From: Thraustochytrium sp. TN22
Taxonomy: Eukaryota > Sar > Bigyra > Thraustochytrida > Thraustochytriidae
Assembly: GCA_013306675.1 (NCBI GenBank)
Contig: JABLUY010000120.1
Span: forward strand, 1 to 64,000
DNA length: 64,000 nt
Direction of reading: 5' to 3'
Shown here: piece by piece, positions 20,820 to 30,739 of the stretch
Position numbering within the stretch: the stretch's first letter is position 1
Layout: each line of letters opens with the position of its first letter
Notes under the pieces: generated by a model
What the model was told of the DNA's origin: nothing
Databases searched by the model: none
The model's input: the letters and a program-made list of their open reading frames with translations, nothing else
Program-made: the position numbers and the translations under genes

Positions 20820-22172
20820 TTAAAAGAATTCCATGACAAGCGTCTCATCGTCGTCATCCTTGGTGGCGTCGAGTTTGCTGCCCCACTGAATGATGCGATC
20901 CCACTTGGCAAGGTAGTCGGCGTACTCGGCGTCCGTCATGTTGTTCTCGTCGAGATTGGTGATCTCGCTCAGAGGCTTGGATACGCCCTGGACGGTGGCT
21001 TGCGTTTCGCGAAGCGTCTGCTCGCGGACCGAGTCGAGGTGCTGCTCGCTCTCGGTGCGCTGCAGCTTGGGGTGTGGCTCGAGTGTGACAGAGCCGCGGC
21101 GGTTCCCGGCCTGCCGCTCGAGGAGCGCTGCGGCTCCGCCCAGGCCGCCGGCCGTAACGCCTCCGAGGGCGACGCCGGCGGCGCGGCTGCGCTTCTGCTG
21201 GCGCTCCTTGGCGTCCTGGATGGCGCTCGACGAGACCTTGCCGGTGACGTCGGTCTGCATCCAGGCCGGCAGCTGGCCGCCGGAGGTCTCCTCGACGACG
21301 TCGTCCACGGCGTCGCCACCCTGCGCATCCGCGACATCGTCCGCGTCCGGGTACCTCACAATGTGCACGCGCACGATCTGGCCCGCCTCATTGTAGCTGG
21401 CGCCCAAGCGCGAGGCGCCACGCCCGCCCGCGCCGGGACCGTACTTCTCCTCCTCCAGCTTCTCGCGATGCGCATCCTCCGCGTTGTCGATGTGGTCGCT
21501 CGGGTGGTTGGCCGGTGGTGGCAGCGGAAAGTTCTCAATGCGAATCATGATGTCCTCGATGCCATCGCGCAGGCCAGGCTCCTCGCGCATTTGCTCCTCA
21601 CGCTTCTCGCGCAGCGTCTTTGCACCGCTCTGCTGTGTCCCGCCCGCCGACGCTATCTCCTCCAGCAGCACGAGCTCGTCCTTGTCCTCCTTGCAGCGCT
21701 TGCAGAAGAATTGCTCGCTCTCCTCGTCTTTGCATGCCACGGCAGTCATGACATCGTACTGCACGTTGCATGACGGGCACACGTACATGGACCCGGACGT
21801 GGTTTGCTCGCCCTCGCGCTGGTCGATCAGCTTGCGCATGTGGTGTAGTCGCCATTGTACGAGCTTCACCACAAATCGGTAGTTGATGTGCCAGAAGATC
21901 GTTTTGCGCCGTCGTGTACCTGGTGGCGCGTCGGGTGCTCGCCATATGCGCACGTACTTTTCGATCAGGCAGTCCTCGTACAGCGTCATGATGGAGCGGC
22001 GCACCTGCTTGGACTGCAGCCCGAACTTGTCCTCGAGCGGCGACCGTCCGGCCGTCTCGTGGTCGATCAAGAAGTTCTCGCGCGTCAGCGCGTCAAGAAT
22101 CATCACGCAGTCGTCGTCGTAGAACGCGCGCCCCACCGTGCGCACCAGCGCCTTGGCGTGCTGCAGCGCCAT
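20820..22172 (-). CDS. GTF2E1: Transcription initiation factor IIE, alpha subunit
   Basis: This 450-residue protein is the large TFIIE subunit, which recruits TFIIH to the RNA polymerase II preinitiation complex in the nucleus. Residues 1-110 form the winged-helix domain (VMILDALTRENFLIDHETAG, then LQSKQVRRSIMTLYEDCLIE). A C4 zinc ribbon follows at about 127-155, with CPSC and FFCKRC. The C-terminal half is acidic and low complexity, with a closing DDDDETLVMEFF element typical of TFIIE-alpha. The start at 22172 begins MALQHAKALVRTVGRAFYDD and needs no extension. The gene is divergent from the M1 aminopeptidase. Confidence 0.93.
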   Translation of the reverse strand: MALQHAKALVRTVGRAFYDDDCVMILDALTRENFLIDHETAGRSPLEDKFGLQSKQVRRSIMTLYEDCLIEKYVRIWRAPDAPPGTRRRKTIFWHINYRFVVKLVQWRLHHMRKLIDQREGEQTTSGSMYVCPSCNVQYDVMTAVACKDEESEQFFCKRCKEDKDELVLLEEIASAGGTQQSGAKTLREKREEQMREEPGLRDGIEDIMIRIENFPLPPPANHPSDHIDNAEDAHREKLEEEKYGPGAGGRGASRLGASYNEAGQIVRVHIVRYPDADDVADAQGGDAVDDVVEETSGGQLPAWMQTDVTGKVSSSAIQDAKERQQKRSRAAGVALGGVTAGGLGGAAALLERQAGNRRGSVTLEPHPKLQRTESEQHLDSVREQTLRETQATVQGVSKPLSEITNLDENNMTDAEYADYLAKWDRIIQWGSKLDATKDDDDETLVMEFF

Positions 22173-22748
22173 AGCGGTGGAGGCGGCGGCCTGACGACAG
22201 CGACGACGCCGGCGACAAGGACGAGCAAGCCCTCGTCGACTTCGTTGACTTTGCCCCCGGCGACGGTGACAGCGAGGTAGCTGGCTACTGTAGCGAGGCT
22301 GCGCGGCTGCGGCAGCGGCGTCGCTGGCGCTGGCGCTGGCGCTGGCGCTGGCGCCGGCGCTGGCGCTGGCTGCGTCGCGAGAGGTGCTGGTGGCGGCACG
22401 AACGGCGTCTCGCCTCGCCGACGCCTCGCCGCGCTCGCCTCCCCTCGCCTTTGGAGCATTGGTCTCTTTGGAGAAGGCGGCGCTGCAGATCCCGCGAGTT
22501 GCTTGCAGATGGCCGAGCCCAACAGCTTACCGGCCTGGCCAGTGGCCTGCACGGTATCTTCTTCTCTCAGTCAGTCGGATGAAAAAAAGAGAAGCAGTCA
22601 CTTACGGTAACTGGCAGGGCAGAGAAGCGCGAAGAACCCGGCCGTCCCGCGCCCGTCGTCGCCCTCCGGCGTGCAGACCGGCAAGCACAGCGTCCGTGTC
22701 TCGCTCGGCCAAGCGCAGGTCTTGGCGCTCAGGTCAGCCGGCGCCACC
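22173..22748. other. Divergent promoter region, TFIIE-alpha / aminopeptidase
   Basis: The gap holds a GCTGGC hexamer array at 22323-22371. No independent gene is recognised. The frame of the aminopeptidase is open into this region to a GTG at 22671. Confidence 0.5.
22323..22371. repeat. GCTGGC hexamer array
   Basis: About eight GCTGGC units with one GCCGGC variant lie 150 bp upstream of the TFIIE-alpha start codon. Confidence 0.9.
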
Positions 22749-25499
22749 ATGACGATGCGGCTCGACACGGACGAGCAGCGGTGGGCAACGCCGAGCAAGT
22801 ACGACCTGGACGTGGAGGTGGACTTGGAGAAGTATGAGTTCAAGGGGAGCGTGAGCATCTCGCTGGAGGTGCGTGAGGGCTTTACGGGCGACGGCAAGGC
22901 GCTCGTGCTGCACGCCAAGGAGCTGGAGTTCCCGGAGGGCGCTACGGTGGCTGGCGCTGACGGCGGTGAGTGGCGCTCCTCGCGGACTGAGACGGATACC
23001 AAGGCCGAGACGGTGACTTTCTGGTTTGACGAGCCCGTGCCGGCGCTCTCGCCGACGCGCGCCTCCATCCGGTTCGAAGGCAAGCTCACGGACTGCCTGG
23101 CAGGCCTGTACCGCTCGTTCTACTCCACGAGCACGGGCGAGCGGCGCGCGATGGCGGTGACCCAGTTCGAGGCCACGGACGCCCGCCGCGCCTTCCCCTG
23201 CTTCGACGACCCGTCGCTCAAGGCAGTCTTTGAGGTTGCTGTCACGGCCGCCGCCGACCGCCTCTGCATCAGCAACACGCCGGTCGTGGAGACGCGCACC
23301 ATTCAGGAGAGCGGACTCAAGCGCTGGCACTTCGCGCCGACGCCCAAGATGAGCACGTACTTGCTCGCCATCGTCGTGGGCGAGTTTGACGTGCTCACCG
23401 CTTACAGCGAGCGCGGCGTGCTGGGCTCCGTGTACACGCCGCTCGGCCGCTCCGAGGAGGGCAAGTTCGCACTCGACGTTGCCTGCAAGTGTCTGGACTT
23501 TTACGAGCGCGAGTACGGCGTCGACTACCCGCTGCGCAAGCAGGACCTCCTCGCTATCCCGGACTTTGCGGCTGGCGCCATGGAGAATTGGGGCTGCGTC
23601 ACCTATCGCGAGGCGCGCCTGCTCGTGGACGAGGCCAGGACGTCCATGAGCTCGCGCTTCTCCGTGGCGCGTGTCGTCTGCCACGAGCTCGCGCACCAGT
23701 GGTTTGGCAACCTCGTCACCATGCAGTGGTGGGAGGACCTCTTTCTGAACGAGGGCTTTGCGCGCTTCATGGAGTTTGCCGCCGTCTCGCACATCTTCCC
23801 AGAGTGGGACGCCTGGGCCGTATTCGTGCAGGATGTCCAGGCCCAAGCGCTGCACCTTGACTCGCTCGAGACCACGCACCCTGTGCGCGTGCACGTGGAG
23901 TCCGCGGCCGCCATCTCTGAGGCCTTCGACGCCATCTCGTACGCCAAGGGCGCCTCCATCATCCGTATGCTGGAATCCTTCCTCGGCCACGACACCTTCA
24001 TGCGCGGCATCCGCCTCTATCTGGATCGCTTTGCCTACGCCAACGCGGAGCTCAGCGACCTTCTCACCAGCATCGAGAAGGCCAACCCTGACCAGCTCGC
24101 CTCGGGCGAGGTCACCACGCTCATGCGCGACTGGACTGGCGCTGAAGGCTACCCGGTTGTCGTCTTGACCGATGGCGAGGACGGCCTCTCCGTGCACCAG
24201 GAGCGCTTCCTGTATAGCCCTTCCAAGCGCGCAGACGCCGCTGATGCGACCTGGGTCATTCCCGTCAAGCTCGCGACTCAGACGCAGCCCGAGATTATGC
24301 GCCGCACGCTCGACAGCGCCGACGCCTGGTCTGCGCTTACCCAGGAGCTCACAGTCTTTGACCAGGCTGACCAGTGGTTCAACCTCAACGCCGGCATGAG
24401 TGGCTTCTACCGCGTTTGCTACACGCCGGCGCAGTGGGCCCGGCTGCTCAAGGCCATGGCGGTCCGTGAGCCGGACTCGGACGCCCCCATTGGCGCCGCG
24501 GACCCGGAGGGCCTGTCCCTGACCAACGTCGACCGCCTTGGCCTTGTGCGCGACGCCTACGCGTGCGCTGTCTCCGGGTACGCGTCCATGGCCATCCCGC
24601 TCGACGTGCTGCGTGGCCTCATGCCAGCGAAGCTCGAGCGGGACCCGATTGTGCTGCGTGAGATGACGCAGCGTCTGAACGTGCTGGCGCAGCGCTACCG
24701 CGAAGAGCCCTGGTACCAGGACTTCGCGCGCCACGTGCTCGTGCCCTGCCTCAACCCGCTCATGCAGGAGCTCACGCTGGTTGACGACCCGAGCAAGCAA
24801 GAGTCCATGGCCCGCATCAACCTGCGCGTGTCGGTGCTGCGCGCGCTCGCGCTCGCGCCTGCCTCCGCGCTGCCGGACGGTGACGAGCCGCTCTTCCAGC
24901 GCGCGCTCAAGCTCACACGCGCGCACTACGGCGACGCCGCCGGCGACCGCATCCCGGCCAACGTGCGCCTGGCCATCTTCCAGCTCGCTGCCAAGGATGA
25001 GACCGCGCCGTCCGACCTCTTTGAGATGCTCCTGGAGCGCTACACCCAGGGCGAGGGCTCGCTCCCGGCCGAAGAGAAGCGCGACCTGCTCGCCACGCTC
25101 GCCGGCTTTGCGCAACATGCCGACCTGCACGAGCGCGTCGTCGACTTCGCGTTGGGCCCCCAGGTCCGTGCGCAGGACATCGCTCTGGTCGTCACCACGG
25201 TCTGCGCCTCGTCCCACGGCGCCGCCAAGCTCATGTGGAAGCGCTTCACGAGCGACTACGATGAGATCTTCGCGCGCTACGCATCTATCGGCTTCCAGTG
25301 GGGCGCGCTCGTCGCCGGGATTGTGCGCGGTCTTCGCACGCGCGCCGAGCTCGACGAGGTCGCTGCATTCTTCGAAACGCACGACAAGGGCGCCGCGGCG
25401 CAGTCCCTCGGCACGGCCGTCGAGACCGTCGAGGCGCGCATCGACCAGCTCGAGAGGGAGAGCCCGCAGGTCTCCGACTACCTCAGCAAGCTGCAGTGA
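22749..25499 (+). CDS. M1-family zinc aminopeptidase (puromycin-sensitive type)
   Basis: The 916-residue protein is an M1 metallopeptidase that trims N-terminal residues from peptides. The exopeptidase motif GAMENWG lies near residue 275. The zinc site HELAHQW is near 311, with the third ligand in NEGFARF about 18 residues later. The catalytic tyrosine lies in the SYAKGASIIRML stretch near residue 397. A C-terminal ERAP1-like helical domain fills the rest. Size and the lack of a signal peptide fit cytosolic puromycin-sensitive aminopeptidase or yeast Aap1/Ape2. The ATG at 22749 sits in a strong context (GCCACCATGA); a second in-frame ATG is two codons downstream. It converges on GCP6 with about 100 bp between stop codons. 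Confidence 0.96.
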   Translation: MTMRLDTDEQRWATPSKYDLDVEVDLEKYEFKGSVSISLEVREGFTGDGKALVLHAKELEFPEGATVAGADGGEWRSSRTETDTKAETVTFWFDEPVPALSPTRASIRFEGKLTDCLAGLYRSFYSTSTGERRAMAVTQFEATDARRAFPCFDDPSLKAVFEVAVTAAADRLCISNTPVVETRTIQESGLKRWHFAPTPKMSTYLLAIVVGEFDVLTAYSERGVLGSVYTPLGRSEEGKFALDVACKCLDFYEREYGVDYPLRKQDLLAIPDFAAGAMENWGCVTYREARLLVDEARTSMSSRFSVARVVCHELAHQWFGNLVTMQWWEDLFLNEGFARFMEFAAVSHIFPEWDAWAVFVQDVQAQALHLDSLETTHPVRVHVESAAAISEAFDAISYAKGASIIRMLESFLGHDTFMRGIRLYLDRFAYANAELSDLLTSIEKANPDQLASGEVTTLMRDWTGAEGYPVVVLTDGEDGLSVHQERFLYSPSKRADAADATWVIPVKLATQTQPEIMRRTLDSADAWSALTQELTVFDQADQWFNLNAGMSGFYRVCYTPAQWARLLKAMAVREPDSDAPIGAADPEGLSLTNVDRLGLVRDAYACAVSGYASMAIPLDVLRGLMPAKLERDPIVLREMTQRLNVLAQRYREEPWYQDFARHVLVPCLNPLMQELTLVDDPSKQESMARINLRVSVLRALALAPASALPDGDEPLFQRALKLTRAHYGDAAGDRIPANVRLAIFQLAAKDETAPSDLFEMLLERYTQGEGSLPAEEKRDLLATLAGFAQHADLHERVVDFALGPQVRAQDIALVVTTVCASSHGAAKLMWKRFTSDYDEIFARYASIGFQWGALVAGIVRGLRTRAELDEVAAFFETHDKGAAAQSLGTAVETVEARIDQLERESPQVSDYLSKLQ

Positions 25500-25600
25500 A
25501 TTTCTTGGCGCTCAAATGAATGACGAGAATTCCTCCCCCTTCACGAACACAAGAACGGCAATCAGAACTAACTGTAAACGGTTTTGGCTATTCAGTCATC

Positions 25601-28600
25601 TTATCGGAACGAGGCGCTTGACCCAAAGTACTGGTTGTAATTGACATGCATGAGGATGCGCTGCGCCGCACTGTCCGCGGAGAGCGAATTCCGCGCGTAC
25701 GACGTCATCGTGCGCAGCAGGAACGCCTGCGTCTTGTGAAAGTCGCCCCATGCGCGCTCCAGCTCGCGAGGAACGGCGATCACGACATCCGGGCTCGCGT
25801 CCTCGCCCAAAATTACGTCCAGAAACTTATCACTCTCCTGCGCCAGCACGTCCGCCTTCTCCAGCGCCCGTTGGATGCAGTCTGCCAGCACCTTGGACAC
25901 CGGCGTGCCGTCCAAGAAGCACGAGCGCAGGGCCGCCTGCGTGAAGCCGTGGTGAATGTCCTGTAGGACCTTGGGGTGCGAGCGCAGCACATCGGGCGCC
26001 GCGAAGGCTGACTCCATCGCGGTCCAGTGTTCTGCCAGGAGCCGCGTCATGAGGTAGTCCTCCAGATTGCAAAGCAGGTTGCGTACCTGCTGCCATCGCA
26101 CATAGAGCCACGTCAGCACGCGCAGCCGGCTGTGCCGCCGTGAAGCGCACAACCGTTGCCACACGCGCCGCACGAGCGCCGTCGCGTACTTGAGCCGCAG
26201 AAGGAAGCGGTGCACGCGCGGATACGCCGCCCTGTCCTCCTCTCGAACAATGTACGAGAGCGGCCACCCCAGCTCGTAGTCTGCCTGCACGAAGCCAAAC
26301 TCCACGAACTTGGCGTGGCCGCCGCGTGCCTCTTCCGTTGCTTCCACCGCGTACTTGAAGCAGCGAGCGAAGCCGCGCTCGCTCAGCTGCAGCGCGTCCA
26401 TCTCCGCGTCCAGCGCTTCCTGCAGGCCCCGCCCTTTGCCATGCCGGAGGTCCACGTCCCGGAGGCGCATCTCATGCAGGCGATCCACCAGACCATTGAA
26501 CAGGTCGCCCTGCGCCATAAAGACCGTGCTACGGATGCCCTCCAGCGCCCCGCGCAGATCTGATTGGCGCACCACCAGCGCCACAAATGCGGACTCCACC
26601 AGCTCGCACTGCTGCAACAGCGGTTCAACCACCGCCAGCTCCAGCGCCGCGTCCAAAGACCCGCACGGGGCCTCGTCACACTCGAGAAGCGCCAGCGAGG
26701 CCGCAATCACAGCGTTCTTCGCGCCGCCAGGCGCCTCCCGGCACTCCGCAAGGTCCGTGGAGATGCCTTCGCCATAGCTCAGTGGCCTGGTATCCAGCAT
26801 TGCCTGCCGCATGCGCCGCACCGCCTCGCGCCGCGCCTGCCCATCAGGCGCGGCGCGCTCCACCTCAAGCTTCGACCCGCCGCCCAAGAGCCGCGAGATG
26901 GTGCTCGTCCCGCCCGACGGCTGGCTCACATGAACAGATGCTCGTTGCATCTGAGGGCGCGCCCCGGCAACCGGAGAAAGCGCCTCCCGCGCGGCGCTCC
27001 CATCCCCACCCGGAGCTTGCTGCACTCTCACTGCGGCGCGCTGCGGTCGAAGTGGGCTAGAGTCGGAGAGCGCCTCCCGTGCGGCGCTTCCATCCCCACC
27101 CGGAGCCTGCTGCACCTTGACGGCAGCACGCTGCGGACTATGCGTGGTCGAGTCCGACATTGCTTCACGAGCAGCACTGCCGTCGCCACCTGGCACTTGT
27201 TGCACCTTCACGGCAGCGCGCTGCGGACTATACGTGGTCGATTCCGACATTGCTTCTCGAGCCGCACTGCCGTCGCCACCGGGCACTTGTTGCACCTTGA
27301 CGGCAGCACGCTGCGGTCGTGGTGGGCTAGAGTCCGACATTGCTTCTCGAGCAGCACTGCCGTCGCCACCGGGCACTTGCTGCACCTTGACGGCAGCACG
27401 CTGCGGCCTTGGTGGGCTAGAGTCCGACATTGCTTCTCGAGCAGCACTGCCGTCGCCACCGGGCACTTGTTGCACCTTGACGGCAGCGCGCTGCGGCCTT
27501 GGTGGGCTGGAGTCCGACATTGCTTCGCGAGCAGCACTGCCGTCACCACCAGGCGCTTGCTGTACCTTGACGGCAGCACGCTGCGGCCTAGGTGGGCTAG
27601 AGTCCGACATTGCTTCTCGAGCAGCACTGCCGTCGCCACCAGGCACTTGCTGTACCTTGACGGAAGCACGCTGCGTATGGATGGGACTTGCGCCCGACAT
27701 GGCCTCACGAGCAGCGCTCGCGTCCCCTCCAGGTGCCTGTTGCACCTTCACCGCAGCGCGCTGCGGACTCACGGGACTTGCGTCAGACATCGCGTCGCGT
27801 GCAGCTTTACCGTCGCCACCGGGCGCCTGCTGCACCCTGACTGCGGCGCGACCGGGCTGTGCAGCTGACGACCCGTACAGCAGGTCGCCTGCGACATCAT
27901 GGCCGCCTGGAGGCTGATGCACAACGACAGAGGTGGGCTCGGCGATACCAAGCCCCTTCTGCATCGCGTCCCTGGCGGCAACGAGATCGGGCGGGAGGTT
28001 GAAACCGTCCTCCTCGAGGCGCTGTATCTGCTCCATGATGTGGCGCTCGGCGAGCTGGCGCTCGGCGTCCGATACGGGCGAGGTGAAGTCTCGAGGCTGA
28101 CTCTCGCGCTCCACGCGCTGCTTCTCGAGACGCTCGCGGATCTTCTGCGCGCGCGCGTCCTCGGCGGCCTCGCGAAAGGCGTCAAGCTGGAGCTTGCGCT
28201 CGGCCTCAATGCGGGCCTGCTCCTCCTTGGAGCGCGCCAGGTAGCGAGCGTTGACGGCCTCGGCCTCGGTACGCGCGGATTCGAGCTTGCGCCAGACGAG
28301 CAGGCGGGCCTGCTCGGCCTGCTCGGCGCGTTGGCGCGCTGCGGCCTCGCAAAGTTTCTGGACCTCGGCGCCGAGACGGCGGCGGCGGCGCTGCGCGAGG
28401 TCCGCGATGGTTTGCAGGCCGATAGCATCGCAGTCGCGGCCGGCGCGGAGCGCGCTGGCGCGATAGGCGGCCTCTGCCTCCTTTTGCGCGCAGAGCGCAA
28501 ACAAGGAGGCCTCGCCGCCTTGCGCGAGGCCTTCCCCGTGCATATCCCGTAGCAGGCGCAGCAGGCAGCCGCAGAGCGCAAGGCGGCGCGCGAATGCCGC

Positions 28601-30739
28601 GCTGGAGACGTTGCGAAGCGAGGAGCGCAAAAAGCGGGGCAGGCGCAGCTCGAAGGGCAGGTCGTCGGCCGTGATGGCCTGCAGCAGCGCGCCCCGGGAG
28701 AGGGCGCCCGGGCGGCGCTGGGGGTCGACACGATGTAAAAAGGCGCCTTCGAAGTGTTCCATGGCGTCGGACCCGCTAAAGGCCCACGTAGCTAGGACCT
28801 GGAGAATGCGCTCCAGGCAGCGCCAAAGCATGTCACGCTCCACGGAGGCGACCGAGGCGCCGTTGCGGCGCGTCGTTTCGTACATTCGCTCCAGGAGGGC
28901 GTTGGAGGAGCGGAGGAGCGGCGCATCGGGACCTGCGCCAAGGAAGAGGGTCCCGAGGCGGCGCAGGACCGGCACGAGGTCGGCCTCGACGCGCAGCGCG
29001 ATCTCGAGCAGGGACGTCGCATCATCCTCGGCGCCGAGATCGCGGAGCAGCGCCCCGACGCGGCGCTGGTGCGCGAGCAGGTGTGCGTCGACGCGCTCGA
29101 CGACGACGTCGCCAATTTCCATGGCGGCCAGCTCGCCGTCCCACAGGCAGCGGCGCATGAGCCGCAGGTAGAGGGAGCCGCAGGCGGCGGCGGCGCCCAT
29201 GAGCGCCTGGCAGCCCTCGGTGGTGCTCGCGCGGAGCCTCGCCTCGCTCGGGCGGAGCGAGTCAGGACACTCCGCGTCTAGCTCGAAGGAGGTGCTGGTC
29301 ACGCCCAAGAGCGCGTAGACGATGTCGCGGCGGAGCTCGCGGTCTGTGAGAAGGTGCGCCAAACGCGAGCGCTCAAAGCAGGCGCTCTCTTGGATGAGAT
29401 GCTCGAGCCAACGTGGCCCGCGTTCTGAGGAAAGCACGGCGTGACGCGCGAAGTGCGTGGCGCGTGCTGCTGCCCCTAGGGGCACCGGGCGGTCAAAGCT
29501 GGCCTCAACCTCCTCCTCCCAGCCCAGCAGGAGGCGCGGCGCGGGCTCCATCGTCGCGGCGTGCAGCCACAGGTCCAGGCCCTCATGGGCCTCCGGTTGC
29601 TCTCGCGCAGCACCCCCCTTGATAACCTCTTCCTCCTCGTCTTGGAGCCAAGGCAGCTCCCGAAAGCTCAGGGCTTTGGTGCTCTCGTCGACCTCGCGCG
29701 GTCGGATCGGCGCGGGCTCGGCCGGGCGGCGCTTGGCGATGAGCTCGCCGAGCGGGTCCGGCGCGAAGCCGTCGTAGGCCTCGTCGAGCTCGGGCATGGA
29801 CAGCGTGAGGCGCAGTGAGGCTGGCGCGCCGGCGGTGCGCGTACCGCGCACGAGCGCGCCGAGCAAGGGCGGCCCGGTGGGCGGCGGCGCCTCGACCTTG
29901 GGCTCCTCGGTGAGCGCCTTGATGCCGGCCCACGGCTCGAGGCGCGGGACACCGGCGGGGGGCGCCGCGAAGAGCGCTTGGCTGTTGAGCGCCGCGTCGG
30001 CCCAGTTCTCCTTGTCGGGCCCGGCAACAGGGCGCGAATCGTGCGGCGCTGCGCGCACGTGCACGCGCACGGGCGCCTCGGGGCCCTCAGTGGTCGTGCC
30101 GAGGAGCCGCGCTGCGGAGGGTGCCTCGCAGAGAGCGCGCGCCGCCGGGTCCGTCGTCTGCGCCAGGAGCATCTCGGCCTTGGCAGGCGCCAGGCTCCGC
30201 GTGAGGTCGGTCACGCGCGTGAGCTTGTTGCGCGCTTGGCTGGCGTGCTGCGCGGCCAAGAGGCCGTCGGCGACGCCGGAGAGCGCGCGCGGCGCCAGCT
30301 GTTCCTCGCGCTCTCTGGCGAGCGCGGCCAGCAGCACGAGCACCCCGTCGAGCGCGTCGCCGGCGTATGAGGTCCTCAAGTAGCGGAGGCTTGCGTCGAG
30401 CGTGTCGGCCGCGCGCGCATCGCCCTCTGCGCGCAGCTGGATCTCCACGCCACGCAGAACCTCCCCGGCGGCGCGCTGCGTCCTCCTCCTCCGCCGATCC
30501 GCGCGCGAGCCCTCTTTGCTGCCATCGCCTCCCTCCTCGCCGTCAGGCCCGCGTTGCTGCTGCTGCAGCTGCTGCTGCCGCTGCCGCTGCTGCTGCTGCT
30601 GCGCGCAGGCGGTTGCGCGGCGCGGTCGTTGGGCCCAGAGCCGCCCGAAGAAGGCGCGCTCCGCCGCGTCCTCGCGGCCGCCCAGCCTCCGGCCGACGGC
30701 GCGCACGGCCTCGCGCACGTCCGCCTCGCCGCCCGCCAT
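25601..30739 (-). CDS. TUBGCP6: Gamma-tubulin complex component 6-like protein with 30-residue tandem repeats
   Basis: At 1712 residues this is a large gamma-tubulin complex protein, part of the ring that nucleates microtubules. The N-terminal region has a polyQ/R tract. The conserved GCP N-terminal (GRIP1) part lies at roughly 400-800. A charged coiled coil follows at about 820-930. Residues about 956-1260 consist of ten 30-residue repeats of the form RAAVKVQQVPGGDGSAAREA with degenerate end units. The gamma-tubulin-binding GRIP2 region lies at about 1330-1712 (FGFVQADYELGWPLSYIV, then VRWQQVRNLLCNLEDYLMTR). A very long insert carrying tandem repeats is also a feature of animal GCP6, though the repeat sequence differs; this favours GCP6 over GCP5. 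The start at 30739 is an ATG. Confidence 0.88.
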   Translation of the reverse strand: MAGGEADVREAVRAVGRRLGGREDAAERAFFGRLWAQRPRRATACAQQQQQRQRQQQLQQQQRGPDGEEGGDGSKEGSRADRRRRRTQRAAGEVLRGVEIQLRAEGDARAADTLDASLRYLRTSYAGDALDGVLVLLAALAREREEQLAPRALSGVADGLLAAQHASQARNKLTRVTDLTRSLAPAKAEMLLAQTTDPAARALCEAPSAARLLGTTTEGPEAPVRVHVRAAPHDSRPVAGPDKENWADAALNSQALFAAPPAGVPRLEPWAGIKALTEEPKVEAPPPTGPPLLGALVRGTRTAGAPASLRLTLSMPELDEAYDGFAPDPLGELIAKRRPAEPAPIRPREVDESTKALSFRELPWLQDEEEEVIKGGAAREQPEAHEGLDLWLHAATMEPAPRLLLGWEEEVEASFDRPVPLGAAARATHFARHAVLSSERGPRWLEHLIQESACFERSRLAHLLTDRELRRDIVYALLGVTSTSFELDAECPDSLRPSEARLRASTTEGCQALMGAAAACGSLYLRLMRRCLWDGELAAMEIGDVVVERVDAHLLAHQRRVGALLRDLGAEDDATSLLEIALRVEADLVPVLRRLGTLFLGAGPDAPLLRSSNALLERMYETTRRNGASVASVERDMLWRCLERILQVLATWAFSGSDAMEHFEGAFLHRVDPQRRPGALSRGALLQAITADDLPFELRLPRFLRSSLRNVSSAAFARRLALCGCLLRLLRDMHGEGLAQGGEASLFALCAQKEAEAAYRASALRAGRDCDAIGLQTIADLAQRRRRRLGAEVQKLCEAAARQRAEQAEQARLLVWRKLESARTEAEAVNARYLARSKEEQARIEAERKLQLDAFREAAEDARAQKIRERLEKQRVERESQPRDFTSPVSDAERQLAERHIMEQIQRLEEDGFNLPPDLVAARDAMQKGLGIAEPTSVVVHQPPGGHDVAGDLLYGSSAAQPGRAAVRVQQAPGGDGKAARDAMSDASPVSPQRAAVKVQQAPGGDASAAREAMSGASPIHTQRASVKVQQVPGGDGSAAREAMSDSSPPRPQRAAVKVQQAPGGDGSAAREAMSDSSPPRPQRAAVKVQQVPGGDGSAAREAMSDSSPPRPQRAAVKVQQVPGGDGSAAREAMSDSSPPRPQRAAVKVQQVPGGDGSAAREAMSESTTYSPQRAAVKVQQVPGGDGSAAREAMSDSTTHSPQRAAVKVQQAPGGDGSAAREALSDSSPLRPQRAAVRVQQAPGGDGSAAREALSPVAGARPQMQRASVHVSQPSGGTSTISRLLGGGSKLEVERAAPDGQARREAVRRMRQAMLDTRPLSYGEGISTDLAECREAPGGAKNAVIAASLALLECDEAPCGSLDAALELAVVEPLLQQCELVESAFVALVVRQSDLRGALEGIRSTVFMAQGDLFNGLVDRLHEMRLRDVDLRHGKGRGLQEALDAEMDALQLSERGFARCFKYAVEATEEARGGHAKFVEFGFVQADYELGWPLSYIVREEDRAAYPRVHRFLLRLKYATALVRRVWQRLCASRRHSRLRVLTWLYVRWQQVRNLLCNLEDYLMTRLLAEHWTAMESAFAAPDVLRSHPKVLQDIHHGFTQAALRSCFLDGTPVSKVLADCIQRALEKADVLAQESDKFLDVILGEDASPDVVIAVPRELERAWGDFHKTQAFLLRTMTSYARNSLSADSAAQRILMHVNYNQYFGSSASFR
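26960..27880 (-). repeat. In-frame 90-bp tandem repeats inside GCP6
   Basis: Ten units of 90 bp encode 30-residue repeats with consensus RAAVKVQQ(A/V)PGGDGSAARE followed by a variable Ser/Pro segment. Central units are nearly identical at DNA level while outer units are diverged, as expected for expansion by unequal exchange. The period and lack of spacers rule out a CRISPR array. Confidence 0.95.

Noticed and set aside
22734-25382. Open frame of about 880 codons antisense to the M1 aminopeptidase
   Set aside because: It is the complement shadow of a strongly conserved enzyme; composition is Arg/His/Leu/Val-biased and no motif is seen.
26960-27880. CRISPR-like periodic repeat
   Set aside because: The repeats are in-frame coding units of 90 bp with no unique spacers, in a eukaryotic gene.
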